Source of the DNA: Bacillota bacterium
GTDB taxonomy: Bacteria; Bacillota; SHA-98; UBA4971
Reading direction: 5' to 3'
Length of the DNA: 64,000 nucleotides
Assembly: GCA_012842395.1 (NCBI GenBank)
Contig: DUSX01000018.1
Location: 126,116-190,115, forward strand
Below, piece by piece: positions 16,935 to 25,949 of this stretch. Each line of letters starts with the position of its first letter. Positions within the stretch are counted from its first letter, which is position 1. The notes beneath the pieces are model-generated. The model did not search any database and was not told the origin of the DNA. It saw only the letters and a program-made list of their open reading frames with translations. The position numbers and the translations under genes were made by a program.

Positions 16935-17504
16935 ATGACCATGAGAAACGACATGGTGCGAGGACTTGCCTACGGAGCCGTCTTCGTTGCGCTGGGGATA
17001 GTGTTTCCGATATTCTTCCACGCTGTCGGAGCTGGCAAGGTCTTTCTTCCCATGCACATTCCGGTGCTTCTAGCTGGCTTTCTCACGGGTCCTCTCGTTG
17101 GTGCGGTCGTCGGATTCATTACGCCCATTCTTTCTGCTTTGTTGACCGGCATGCCTCCCTTGATGCCACCGATGGCCCAGACCATGATGGTGGAGCTGGC
17201 CGTGTACGGCTTCCTCAGTGGGTTGCTGTACAAGGTTCTGAAGCAAAACGTGATAGTGGCTCTCGTAGGCGCCATGGTCGGCGGGCGTCTCGTTTACGGC
17301 GTGCTTTCTGCATACCTCCTGCCCCTCTTCGGGTTCGAACGCGTGCCGGTGCTTTACCCTTTGACAGCTGGGATCGTAGGGAGTCTTCCGGGGATCGTGC
17401 TGCAGCTCGTTTTCATCCCGGCCGTTGTGTACCTCGCCAAGAAAACGGTGAGGGCGAGGGCCGAGAGCGCCTCCTGCGCAAAGCAGGGCGACGGGGCGCG
17501 CTGA
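16935..17504 (+). CDS. ECF transporter S component (substrate unknown)
   Basis: 189 aa with about six membrane helices and no ATPase domain. The N-terminal helix and the segment FFHAVGAGKVFLPMHIPV with LLAGFLTGPL resemble the ECF S-component fold, including the alanine/glycine-rich helix 1 that docks on EcfT. S components bind a vitamin or metal and use a shared EcfA-A'-T module, which is not in this window. Substrate cannot be read from sequence. The ATG has a strong GGGGAGGA upstream. It is isolated between rnpB and a terminator-like hairpin. Confidence 0.75.
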   Translation: MTMRNDMVRGLAYGAVFVALGIVFPIFFHAVGAGKVFLPMHIPVLLAGFLTGPLVGAVVGFITPILSALLTGMPPLMPPMAQTMMVELAVYGFLSGLLYKVLKQNVIVALVGAMVGGRLVYGVLSAYLLPLFGFERVPVLYPLTAGIVGSLPGIVLQLVFIPAVVYLAKKTVRARAESASCAKQGDGAR

Positions 17505-17534
17505 GAGACGGGAACGAATCGTGACGCGAGTCGT

Positions 17535-17576
17535 GGCCTGCCGGGGCGCCTTGGTCCCGGCGGCGGCCGGCAGGCC
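17535..17576 (+). terminator. Terminator-like hairpin after the ECF S-component gene
   Basis: GGCCTGCCGG (17535-17544) pairs with CCGGCAGGCC (17567-17576). It is followed by CTCATCTTTCC, a weak U-tract. Confidence 0.55.
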
Positions 17577-17786
17577 CTCATCTTTCCGTGTTTGCAGCTA
17601 ACCGTCTGGGTGCGGCTGGTGAGCTTCAAGGAACTGGCGCTCAATCGGCTGGGTCCCGCTTAATGAACGCGTGTCGGGAAAAGGCGGGCGGCTGTCAGTC
17701 GGCGACGGCGCGGCACGGGGCGGAGGTCGATCACGACCTGCACCACCTGCGGCACGCCGGCTCGGCAGATGCCGGCGGATGCCGTG

Positions 17787-18884
17787 TCACTCGCCGATTC
17801 CCCAAGCACGGCCGGGCCTGATGTGCCGCGTGATCCTTCCCACAGCGGCGATGCGTTCCTCGGCAAGCCTGTCGGCAGCCTTGTATGTTGGGATGCCGTC
17901 GCGCCGCGATATCTCGACTACCTTGAGCATCGTGTCGTAGATGCCGGCGGCTTTGCGCAGAGCCCGCTCTCGGTTGTACCCGAACAGCCCGTCCGCGACG
18001 TTGATCACGCCACCAGCGTTAATGATGTAGTCAGGAGCATAGAGGATTCCCATGTCTTGCAGCGCGTCGCCGTGACGATCCTCTTGCAGTTGGTTGTTGG
18101 CGGAGCCTCCGACGATCTTGCATTTGAGCCTGGGGATGGTCTCGTCGTTCAGGACGGCGCCGAGTGCACACGGGGCGAAGATATCGCACTCGACGTCGAA
18201 TATGGCGTCGGGCTCCACAGCCTGCGCCCCGAGATCACGTACGGCCCTTTCGACCTTGTCAGGGAATATATCTGTTACGATGAGCCTTGCGCCATCGTCG
18301 CGAAGGTGTTTACCTAGGTGATAGCCCACGCTTCCTACCCCTTGGATGGCCACGGTGAGACCTCTGAGCGAGTCGCTGCCGAAAACGATCTTGGCACAGG
18401 CAGCAAGACCTCGCCAGACGCCGTACGCGGTCACCGGACCGGGGTCGCCGCTTCCTCCGGACGCGCTGGAAGAACCGCCGACCCACCTGGTCTCGCATCT
18501 AATGGTCTCAACATCGTCCACCGTGATGCCGACATCCTCGCCTGTGATAAACCTGCCGCCGAGAGTGTCCACGAACCGACCGAATGCCCTGAAAAGCTCC
18601 TCGGACTTGTCCCTTCTCGGGTCGCCTATGATGACGGCCTTGCCGCCACCGAAATTCAAGCCCGCTGCAGCGTTCTTGTAAGTCATCCCGCGAGCAAGGC
18701 GGAGCGCGTCGACGATCGCCTCCTCTTCGGTGTTGTACGGCCACATGCGTGTGCCACCCAAGGCCGGGCCGAGAGTGGTGTCGTGGATGACGATTATCGC
18801 CCGCAAGCCGGCCGATGCGTCGCTGCAGAAGAGGACCTGCTCGTAGCCGTGTTTCCTCATCGCGTCAAACAGGTTCACCATCAT
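17787..18884 (-). CDS. Leucine dehydrogenase
   Basis: 365 aa. NAD-dependent oxidative deamination of branched-chain amino acids (reversible), linking leucine, valine and isoleucine to their 2-oxo acids. It closely follows the Bacillus leucine dehydrogenase pattern: [41 protein letters not shown] (catalytic Lys70 and Lys82), [27 protein letters not shown], the Rossmann motif GVGSVGYH, and [18 protein letters not shown]. The start is an ATG at 18884 with AAGGAGG just upstream. It stands alone, convergent with the ECF gene and divergent from the SOS cassette. Confidence 0.93.
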   Translation of the reverse strand: MMVNLFDAMRKHGYEQVLFCSDASAGLRAIIVIHDTTLGPALGGTRMWPYNTEEEAIVDALRLARGMTYKNAAAGLNFGGGKAVIIGDPRRDKSEELFRAFGRFVDTLGGRFITGEDVGITVDDVETIRCETRWVGGSSSASGGSGDPGPVTAYGVWRGLAACAKIVFGSDSLRGLTVAIQGVGSVGYHLGKHLRDDGARLIVTDIFPDKVERAVRDLGAQAVEPDAIFDVECDIFAPCALGAVLNDETIPRLKCKIVGGSANNQLQEDRHGDALQDMGILYAPDYIINAGGVINVADGLFGYNRERALRKAAGIYDTMLKVVEISRRDGIPTYKAADRLAEERIAAVGRITRHIRPGRAWGIGE

Positions 18885-19136
18885 ACCTCCTTGTTCTGGA
18901 GTTTCCGCAGGGAAGCTTTGGAGTGAGGGCTGCCGACGGCGGAATCTATCCGCCAGCACGGCGCTTTGACAAAGGCTCTTTCCCCCTTTCGCATGGACTT
19001 CAGTGTAACCCTTGTGGCCCCTGAGGTGTGCGCGTGGGTCGTTTTGTGTCTTGCGTCGTTGGCGTTGTCGCCACTTAGTTGTTGGACACATCGGTATGAA
19101 TTCCTTCTGTACCAAGGGGATATGGCAGGATTTGTC

Positions 19137-19166
19137 TTGACAGGAAGGGTAGCGACCCAATATACT
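19137..19166 (+). promoter_or_regulatory. Sigma-A promoter of the SOS mutagenesis cassette
   Basis: TTGACA (19137-19142), an 18-base spacer and TATACT (19161-19166). A LexA box begins 8 bases after the -10, over the predicted start site. Confidence 0.85.
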
Positions 19167-19173
19167 ATTAATG

Positions 19174-19187
19174 CGAACACACGTTCG
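19174..19187. promoter_or_regulatory. LexA (SOS) box
   Basis: CGAACACACGTTCG matches the Bacillus-type LexA/DinR operator CGAAC-N4-GTTCG exactly and as a perfect inverted repeat. Its position over the transcription start predicts repression until DNA damage. lexA is not in this window. Confidence 0.92.
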
Positions 19188-19216
19188 TCATAAGTACTTG
19201 ATGTCTTTGAGGAGCT

Positions 19217-20686
19217 GTGAAGATGAGACCCGCGTCGACGGTGGTAGCCCACGTCTGGGTGCCTGGTTTCTATGCGAAGGCTGAGGCCATGTTGAACTCA
19301 CGCCCGAAGGAGGTGCCCGTGGTGATAGTTGGGGAAGATAAGAAAGTCATGGATATATCGCCTGGGGCAAGAAGAAAGGGCGTGAAGCTTGGAATGTCTC
19401 TTTCCGTGGTGCGGCTCATGTGCCCGGAGGCCGTCGAGGTGAATTATGTCCCTGAAAGATACGATAGCCTTGCCAGCAGTGTGTGGGAGGCATGCGCACG
19501 CCATAGCTTGGCCGTCGAGCCTTTGGCCCAGCATGAGGCCTTTATCGACCTTTCGGGATGTGCCGATGTGCTGGATGCGATCGAAAGATTATCCCAAAGC
19601 ATAAGGGCGGTCGTTAACAGCTGCCCAGCGTTTGGGGTGGCGCGTTGTAAACTAGTGGCGCGGGTGGCTTCAGGGGTGCTTGAGGAGTCGAGGAGGGTCA
19701 TATATGGCAAAACGCTTGGAAGTCCTTGCCCTCGCCGGCCAGGATCCTATCCTCATCTTGAAGGAGAAGGCCAAGCCGGGCGGTTGACGCCCAATTCGGC
19801 ACGAGGGCCTAGGAACGCGTTGATCGTTATCGGGAAGGAGAAAGAATTCCTCGCCCCTATGCCCGTGGGCGTGCTTTGGCCCCTTGATGAGGGTGTGATC
19901 GAGCGGCTCCGGCGCCTCGGCATGTGGCGGGTCTGCGATGTGCTGGCGATGGGAAGATCGGCTCTAATTGAAGTGTTGGGTGAGCCAGGGCACGTCGTTT
20001 ACGAGCTCTGCCTTGGCATAGATCGGTCGAAGGTGATCCCCGTTTATCCAAAAGAGACGGTAACCTTCAGAAAGGTTTTCGAGGACGAAGTGTCTGATAG
20101 GTCCATTTTGGAACACGTGGTCGAGATGGGTGCCGCCTTCATCGAACAAAGGCTGAACGCCTATGGCGCGATAGCCCGCCGGTGGCGCATCTTACTAGAG
20201 CTCAGCGGCAAAGGTAGCGCGGGCCAGATGGGCCAGATGGTTTACGAGCAACGCCTTTCGAGGCCTTCCAGGTTCTACGGTAGCTGCCTGGAAATATGCA
20301 GAGGGCTCCTACGAGCGGTGCTGGCAGCGCCCGACGAGGCGGCACGATTGCGATCGCAACATGGGCCGCTCCGTTCCGTGAGGGCGCTATCTCTCATAGC
20401 GGCTGATCTCGAGCCCACGACAACGACGTTACGGGTGAGCATGTTCGAGCCACATACAGCTGTTGATCGTGATCAAGTCGTTGAAGCGGTAATGACTCGG
20501 GTGAGAGAGAAGTTCGGGGCGAAGAGTCTTTTCCCGGCGAGCCTGCTTGAATGCGACAGAAGAGATAGGCTTCTGGCGGCCTGGGAGGCTTGTTTGCACT
20601 ATGAGGAGGGTAAACAGGTCGCTTCAGGTAGTGATGCGAAGAGACCGACGTCCGGAGAGATTCTACTGGAACCAGAAATGGCTTAG
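19217..20686 (+). CDS. ImuB-like Y-family polymerase homolog, catalytic acids lost
   Basis: 489 aa. The Y-family fold is recognisable (KVMDISPGARRKGVKLGM for the little-finger-facing palm, RCKLVARVASGV, FLAPMPVGVLWPL). The active site is not intact: the usual HVDMDxFFA is HVWVPGFYA (Trp14 and Pro16 in place of the metal-binding Asp residues), and SxDEAF is AQHEAF (His106, with Glu107 kept). This is the ImuB pattern, a non-catalytic partner linking the error-prone polymerase to the beta clamp. About 40 residues before FLAPMPV (near 170-210) look like an unusual insertion. It is first in a LexA-controlled cassette with a DUF6504 gene and a DnaE2-like gene. No imuA is seen. Confidence 0.82.
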   Translation: MKMRPASTVVAHVWVPGFYAKAEAMLNSRPKEVPVVIVGEDKKVMDISPGARRKGVKLGMSLSVVRLMCPEAVEVNYVPERYDSLASSVWEACARHSLAVEPLAQHEAFIDLSGCADVLDAIERLSQSIRAVVNSCPAFGVARCKLVARVASGVLEESRRVIYGKTLGSPCPRRPGSYPHLEGEGQAGRLTPNSARGPRNALIVIGKEKEFLAPMPVGVLWPLDEGVIERLRRLGMWRVCDVLAMGRSALIEVLGEPGHVVYELCLGIDRSKVIPVYPKETVTFRKVFEDEVSDRSILEHVVEMGAAFIEQRLNAYGAIARRWRILLELSGKGSAGQMGQMVYEQRLSRPSRFYGSCLEICRGLLRAVLAAPDEAARLRSQHGPLRSVRALSLIAADLEPTTTTLRVSMFEPHTAVDRDQVVEAVMTRVREKFGAKSLFPASLLECDRRDRLLAAWEACLHYEEGKQVASGSDAKRPTSGEILLEPEMA

Positions 20687-20846
20687 AGTGATCTCCATCG
20701 TTGACGAGTGGTGTGAGACGGGCGAATGGTGGCGGGGGGAAGGGGAAAGGCATGTTTTCACCGTGCTCACAGATAATCACGGACTATACGAGCTCTGCTG
20801 CGATGGGCACGGCGACGCCTGGCGGCTCACGAAGATATTCGACTAA
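20601..20846 (+). CDS. DUF6504 family small protein of the SOS cassette
   Basis: About 81 aa. The core RFYWNQKWLRVISIVDEW, then ERHVFTVLTDNHGLYELCCD and a terminal WRLTKIFD, matches small proteins or C-terminal domains that accompany ImuB/DnaE2 cassettes (DUF6504). Function is unknown. It overlaps the end of the ImuB-like gene by 86 bases in another frame, implying translational coupling. The start could be the ATG at 20601 (GGGAGG 12 bases upstream) or the in-frame ATG at 20634. Confidence 0.72.
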   Translation: MRRVNRSLQVVMRRDRRPERFYWNQKWLRVISIVDEWCETGEWWRGEGERHVFTVLTDNHGLYELCCDGHGDAWRLTKIFD

Positions 20847-21168
20847 GCAGATCGCCATGAGCGGCCATGAGCGATCGTCATGAGCCCGTGTTGTTCTTCG
20901 ATGTCTGAGTTCCGCCCAGGGTCGCCTATAGATACCCAAGCCCGAGCCCAGAAACTGTGTTCGGCTTGGATGGCATGCACGCAGAGTGCGCTTACGGTGC
21001 GCTTGGAGATCGTTTTGACTTCAACTTCAGCATGCTGTTTCCCTGAAAAGGCCGTTTGAGATAGCTCTACCCCGTTTACGTAACGTCGTCGTTGCTTTCT
21101 ATAAACGATGGCGAAATCCTAGGACGACATGATCTCAGATACAGTCTGCTGATGGAGCCTGGATCGCC
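20847..21168. other. 322-base gene-free stretch inside the SOS cassette
   Basis: No gene is supported. The start contains three near-copies of CATGAGC within 35 bases. A modest AT-rich patch around 21040-21110 could hold an internal promoter, but I find no convincing hexamer pair and no second LexA box. The DnaE2-like gene may be read through from the upstream SOS promoter. Confidence 0.5.
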
Positions 21169-24100
21169 ATGGGGAAGTTCGTGCATCTCCACGTGCATTC
21201 GCATTTTTCATTCCTCGATGGCGCATCGAGCGTCGAGTCTATAGTGAAAAACGCGGCGGAGCTCGGCATGGAGGCCGTTGCCATAACAGACCACGATAAT
21301 CTTTGTGCGGCGGCAAGGCTAACCCGAGCTGCGCAGCGGCATGGGATAAAACCAATCCATGGCGCCGAGGTCACGCTCGAGGATGGGAGTCACCTGGTGC
21401 TCCTGGCAGAAGATCCCGAGGGCTACTCCAACATCTGTGCGATCCTTACCGAGGCTCATATGTCGAGAGATTGGGAAAGGGCCCTCGTGGGCGACGGCAT
21501 GACGCCGTTATCTGGGGAGCGGGCCGTGACGGAGTTCACAAAACGACGCCTCGCACCAAGGGCGTCCCTGTCTTTGCTTGAAGAGCATCATAAAGGGATC
21601 ATAGCGCTTTCCGGGTGCCTTGCGCGGGGGGCCATCCCAGTCCTCGTTCGCACGGGCAAATACAGCCAGGCCCTTGAACTCACTAGGCGTCTCGCGGGGA
21701 TTTTCGGGCGACCTGGATTCTACATCGAACTTCAGAACCTCGCTCTCCCGGGAAGCGACCAGCTCATCTCACGTCTTGTCGAGCTTGCCGACAGGGTGGG
21801 GGTCAGGGTTGTGGCGACCAATGATGTCCACTACTGCAAGAAATCTGAGTTTGCGGTCCACGATGTCCTCACCTGTATCCGCACGCTGACGCGCCTCGAC
21901 GACGTTCATCCCGAACGAAAGCTCAACGCCGAGAACTACTTGAAATCCGTTGACGAAATGATCGCCCTCTTTCATCGCTATCCGGATGCGATAGCGACCG
22001 CCGCAGAGGTTGCCGATAGGTGTTCACCCGGGCTTTTGCTAGACCAGAAGCTCTTCCCGGATTTCGCCCCTCCACGAGGAGCGGGGACGTCCGCCGAGTA
22101 TCTTCGGCACCTTGTATACGAGGGAGCCTCGTCGCGCTACGGCATCATCAACCCTGCGGTAAAGTCCAGGCTCGACCATGAGCTCGAGATCATATGTACC
22201 CTTGGATACGAGGACTATTTCCTCATGGTATGGGATGTGGTGAACTTCGCGCGACAAGAAGGGATCAGGTTCTCGGGCAGGGGTTCGGCCGCGGACTCTG
22301 CCGTGGCGTATTGCCTCTTCATAACGAGCGTGGATCCGATCTCCCGAGGCCTTCTTTTTGAGAGATTCCTCAGTCTCGAGCGGGCGCAGAAGCCTGACAT
22401 CGACATCGATTTCGATGCCAGGAGACGAGATGAGGTGCGGCACTATCTCCAACGCAAATACGGTCCCGAGCGCGTGGCCACGGTGTGCACCTTTAATACG
22501 TTTCAGGCTAGGTCTGCCGTGCGCGATGTAGGGAAGGCCATGGGGTTTCCCCCGGAAGACATAGACATGCTGGCCAAGCGCCTCCCTTACATATGCGCGG
22601 ATGAGATCAGGTCGGCTCTCGAGAAGTACCCTGAGCTTCGTGGAAGCGGTATCCCAGTCGAGAAGTACTCTTGTTTGTTCGAAATATGCGAGGCACTGGC
22701 AGGTGTGCCCCGTCACATCGGGACCCATCTGGGCGGGGTGGTGGCAAGCCGCGTGCCCCTCGTGAGACTGACCCCGCTGCAAATGGCAGCGCGCGGCGTG
22801 GTCATCACCCAGTTTGACAAGGACGACGTAGAGGAGATCGGCTTGATTAAGCTCGATCTTCTATCTCTTCGCATGCTCGCGGCGGTGGAGGACTCCGTGA
22901 GCCTGAGTGGCGTCGACTACCAACGCATCCCCCTCGAGGATAGTGCCACATACGAGATGCTGAACGCAGGAGAAACCATAGGCGCTTTCCAGCTGGAAAG
23001 CCCCGCGCAGCGAGCCCTCCAAGGGCGCCTTGGCGCGAGCACCATCGAGGATATCGTGGCAAGCGTGGCGCTCATCCGGCCCGGTCCCGTGCAGGGGAAT
23101 ATGGTGGAGCCGTTCGTGGCGAGGAGGCGAGGGCTTGAGGAGGTGACCTACGCCCATCCCGGCCTTGAGAAGATTCTTAAGAAGACGTATGGCGTGGTGC
23201 TCTACCAGGAGCAGGTGATCGAGATCGCGACGGCCATAGCCGGTTTTACACCGGGAGAATCCGATCGCTTGCGAAAGGTGATGACCCATTACCGCTCTAG
23301 AGCGGAAATGGATGAGATAGGAAGGGAATTCGTGAAAAAGGCGATGGAACATGGGACCTCCCGAGAAGTCGCCGAGACTGTGCTGTCATACATAGTTGCC
23401 TACGCCGGTTATGGCTTCTGTGAAGCTCACGCGGCGGCTTTTGCGGATACAGCCTACAAGACGTCGTACCTGTTGCGCCATTTTCCTGTGGAATTCTACA
23501 CGGCCGTCCTAAACAATCAGCCCATGGGCTTTTACCCGCCGAACACCATATGTGTGGAAGCCAGGCGACGCGGGATCAGGATCTTGCCGGTTGACATAAA
23601 CAAGAGCGCCGAGAGGTTCACGATCGAGGACGGCGCAATACGCGTGGGGCTTCTCAGAGTACGGGGTATGAGCGAGGAGACGGCAGCAAGGATAATTGCA
23701 CGCAGGGGACTGCGGGGGTATTCCTCCGTTGAGGATTTCTTCGCGCGGGTGCCACTAGACCGAGACCTCCTCGAAAACCTGGTCCTCTGCGGCGCATTCG
23801 ATTCCCTGTGCCCTAACCGCAGGGCTGTGCTTTGGGGGATCTCCCGGCTCTTGCAGGGGTCGGGAGGAATCGGTGACAGTGTCCTGAACCTCGAAGACTG
23901 TGGCCTTTCAGATATCGCAACTGATGGCACTGACAGCGCCATAGCCGGCGCTCACGGCGATGCTGATGCCAGTGATTGTTTTGGCGTCCGTCGTACATCA
24001 GATGCCTGGGTGCGGAACCAGCGTGCCCAAAGCGGCCGCTCTTTGTGCGAGCTCTGGGACATACCTGACTTTTCCGAGGTCGAGAAATTCAAGCACGAGT

Positions 24101-24468
24101 TCTACATACTGGGCCTTCATCCTACAAGGCACCCAATGGAGTTTTATCGGGATAGCCTGGCGAAAAAGGGGGTGCTCACGGCCGCCGCTGCGAAGAAGAT
24201 GGATTCCGGCGCGAGCGTACGAGTTGCTGGAGTGGTGGTCAGGCCGCATCGTCCCCCAACCCGAAGCGGGAGGGTCGTGGTTTTTTTCTCGCTCGAAGAC
24301 GAAACAGGCCTCATAGACGTAACCGTGTTCGAAGGCGTGTATAGGCGCTGTGGAGGCGCGATGTTCACAAGCCCGATCCTCGTCGTCGAGGGACGTGTGG
24401 AGCGACGGGGCAACGCTGTGAGCGTTACCTGCCGTCGCGTCCGAAAGGATCTCTTGTCCTCGTACTGA
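21169..24468 (+). CDS. DnaE-type DNA polymerase III alpha subunit, probable error-prone DnaE2/ImuC
   Basis: 1099 aa. The N-terminal PHP domain has HLHVHSHFSFLDGAS and ITDHDN. The C-family palm contains the catalytic PDIDIDFDARRRDEV (Asp410, 412, 414) and FSGRGSAADSAVAY. The fingers, helix-hairpin-helix and a C-terminal OB-fold (VRVAGVVVRPHRPP, VFFSLEDETGLIDVTVF) follow. It is shorter than a typical replicative DnaE and sits with an ImuB-like gene and a DUF6504 gene behind a LexA box, so the translesion (DnaE2) role is favoured. The ATG has GATGGAG upstream. A replicative DnaE cannot be strictly excluded from sequence alone. Confidence 0.85.
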   Translation: MGKFVHLHVHSHFSFLDGASSVESIVKNAAELGMEAVAITDHDNLCAAARLTRAAQRHGIKPIHGAEVTLEDGSHLVLLAEDPEGYSNICAILTEAHMSRDWERALVGDGMTPLSGERAVTEFTKRRLAPRASLSLLEEHHKGIIALSGCLARGAIPVLVRTGKYSQALELTRRLAGIFGRPGFYIELQNLALPGSDQLISRLVELADRVGVRVVATNDVHYCKKSEFAVHDVLTCIRTLTRLDDVHPERKLNAENYLKSVDEMIALFHRYPDAIATAAEVADRCSPGLLLDQKLFPDFAPPRGAGTSAEYLRHLVYEGASSRYGIINPAVKSRLDHELEIICTLGYEDYFLMVWDVVNFARQEGIRFSGRGSAADSAVAYCLFITSVDPISRGLLFERFLSLERAQKPDIDIDFDARRRDEVRHYLQRKYGPERVATVCTFNTFQARSAVRDVGKAMGFPPEDIDMLAKRLPYICADEIRSALEKYPELRGSGIPVEKYSCLFEICEALAGVPRHIGTHLGGVVASRVPLVRLTPLQMAARGVVITQFDKDDVEEIGLIKLDLLSLRMLAAVEDSVSLSGVDYQRIPLEDSATYEMLNAGETIGAFQLESPAQRALQGRLGASTIEDIVASVALIRPGPVQGNMVEPFVARRRGLEEVTYAHPGLEKILKKTYGVVLYQEQVIEIATAIAGFTPGESDRLRKVMTHYRSRAEMDEIGREFVKKAMEHGTSREVAETVLSYIVAYAGYGFCEAHAAAFADTAYKTSYLLRHFPVEFYTAVLNNQPMGFYPPNTICVEARRRGIRILPVDINKSAERFTIEDGAIRVGLLRVRGMSEETAARIIARRGLRGYSSVEDFFARVPLDRDLLENLVLCGAFDSLCPNRRAVLWGISRLLQGSGGIGDSVLNLEDCGLSDIATDGTDSAIAGAHGDADASDCFGVRRTSDAWVRNQRAQSGRSLCELWDIPDFSEVEKFKHEFYILGLHPTRHPMEFYRDSLAKKGVLTAAAAKKMDSGASVRVAGVVVRPHRPPTRSGRVVVFFSLEDETGLIDVTVFEGVYRRCGGAMFTSPILVVEGRVERRGNAVSVTCRRVRKDLLSSY

Positions 24469-24509
24469 CTGAACCGCCTTGTGGCCGCGTGTCTCGGCTC
24501 GGGCCGATG

Positions 24510-25427
24510 TCAAGCGGCCACGCTGTTCTGGTAGTCGTACACGATCCGCGAGATCTCAGCGATCGTGGCGAAGCCCTGATCGATGTCGGGAACATCCTTC
24601 GAGAGCACCACGAGGATGTACGGTCTATTAGCGAACACGATGCCCACATCGTTGGCTACGCCGGAAATGTCACCCTCTTTGTGCGCCACCGTCACCTGCG
24701 GCGGGAGCTTTCCCGGCAAGCCGACGTGGTAGATGGGGTGCGCCATGTCGTCCAGGAGGCGTGAGCCGAGGTCCGGATGAGACCGGTCGAAGTCGAGCAC
24801 GCCTTGGATGTACGCTGCCATGTCCTTGGCACACGTTATATTCTGACCGCCCGGGAACACCATCTCCCCGCCGAGTTCCCGCATGAACTCCGCGATATTG
24901 TCCTTTCCGAGGTGCCGGACGAGCATCCGGTAGGCCACGTTATCGCTTATCGTGATAGCCAGGTTCGCCAATGTCCGAAGGGAGTAACTATCCCCGTCTC
25001 TCGCCGCGAACTGGAGTATCCCGGCCCCATCCTGGTAGTCCGTGGCGCTGTTGTACACGACGCGGTCGTCCCAGCTCGCCTTGCCCTCCGCAACGAGACG
25101 GTTCAGGTAGAGCACAGCGGGGACTTTCACGGTGCTTGCCGCGGTGATGGGCTCGTATTCATTGATTCCGAAGCCCATCCCAGTTTTGAGGTCGCGGAAA
25201 TACACGCCGTATGTGGCGGGCTGCGACTTTATATAAGCCTCGAGCTCGGCCTTGAGTGGCGTGTAGTCTGGTCGCGCCTCGGACGAGCCTGCTTCTCTAC
25301 CCATACCGTTCCCGGCCGGGATGTCGTGGCGCGTCGACCCGCCCCAATAGAGCAGCGACCCGGCGCCCAGAAAAGCTATTGCGATAACAAGGCCGAGGGC
25401 GCGGTAGACGCGGTTTCTCATGGCCAT
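24510..25427 (-). CDS. Serine hydrolase of the class A beta-lactamase fold, membrane-anchored
   Basis: 305 aa. An N-terminal hydrophobic segment (residues 10-28) anchors or exports it. The catalytic motifs of the penicillin-binding/beta-lactamase fold are SxxK (Ser98-Thr-Val-Lys101) and SDN (161-163); the third box is KEG (250-252) in place of KTG. I cannot find the omega-loop ExxLN glutamate of true class A beta-lactamases, so hydrolysis of beta-lactams is doubtful; a cell-wall or esterase role is as likely. The ATG at 25427 has AAAGGAGG just upstream. It converges on the DnaE2-like gene. Confidence 0.82.
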   Translation of the reverse strand: MAMRNRVYRALGLVIAIAFLGAGSLLYWGGSTRHDIPAGNGMGREAGSSEARPDYTPLKAELEAYIKSQPATYGVYFRDLKTGMGFGINEYEPITAASTVKVPAVLYLNRLVAEGKASWDDRVVYNSATDYQDGAGILQFAARDGDSYSLRTLANLAITISDNVAYRMLVRHLGKDNIAEFMRELGGEMVFPGGQNITCAKDMAAYIQGVLDFDRSHPDLGSRLLDDMAHPIYHVGLPGKLPPQVTVAHKEGDISGVANDVGIVFANRPYILVVLSKDVPDIDQGFATIAEISRIVYDYQNSVAA

Positions 25428-25949
25428 CCTCCTTTCCCTGTGTTTCACCGCTTCATTATAGGACGCTCGAGGCACGATGGCCATGGTAGTTTGTGGGTCA
25501 CGATGCGAAATCCGCATTGATGCCAGCGTGATTAGAAGGAAAACTCCAAATCGCGTGGAACTACAACCCACGCTCGTACCGCGGTGAGGCGATCGTGCCA
25601 CAGAGGACCGCTGGGGGAGAGTGGGAGGCGGAGTCGCACAACCGGTGAGCCTGGCCCGGCAACTTTGCCCTGATCCGGAAGGAATCCACATGGTCGAGGC
25701 GAATAATCGTACGGGAGGTCATCGGCTGCGTCGCGTTGCCGTCACCCCATGGTATGACGTGCGGTCCGTCGATGGCCTACGTCGGTGGTCTGCAATGATG
25801 TGACGTCGAGTTATCGACTGAGGTTGAGAGGAGGTGGTGGGCAGGCACCAGAGCAACGCCTGCAAGTCTGCCTTGGGCTCCTGGATGGGTTGGGAGCAAA
25901 AGGGTTCCGGAGAACAACTTTGGGAAGGCAAGAAGGAGGCTAGGCTTCG
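25428..25949. other. 522-base gene-free stretch before the ABC importer
   Basis: It lies between the divergent serine hydrolase and solute-binding protein genes. I see no supportable gene. The last 130 bases are purine-rich and end in AAGGAGG before the importer start. No convincing promoter pair, riboswitch or T-box motif was recognised. Confidence 0.45.

Larger units (their letters stand above)
18885..19216. other. 332-base divergent intergenic region with SOS control elements
   Basis: It separates leucine dehydrogenase (minus) from the SOS cassette (plus). It contains a plus-strand promoter (19137-19166) and a LexA box (19174-19187). I could not identify a clear minus-strand promoter for the dehydrogenase. 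No gene is seen. Confidence 0.7.

Noticed and set aside
17769-18317. Long plus-strand frames over the leucine dehydrogenase gene
   Set aside because: Antisense shadows of a clear gene caused by GC-rich codon bias; no ribosome binding site or family resemblance.
19792-19806. AATTCGGCACGAGG inside the ImuB-like gene equals a common cDNA-cloning EcoRI adaptor
   Set aside because: The reading frame runs through it and flanking sequence is coherent. AATTCGGC also occurs natively in the repeats here. Probably chance, although it falls inside the odd insertion and read data could be checked.
24481-24521. GTGGCCGC/GCGGCCAC hairpin at the convergent end of the DnaE2-like and serine hydrolase genes
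   Set aside because: Only 8 bp with a long loop, no T-run, and one arm lies within the hydrolase coding end, so a terminator call is not supported.
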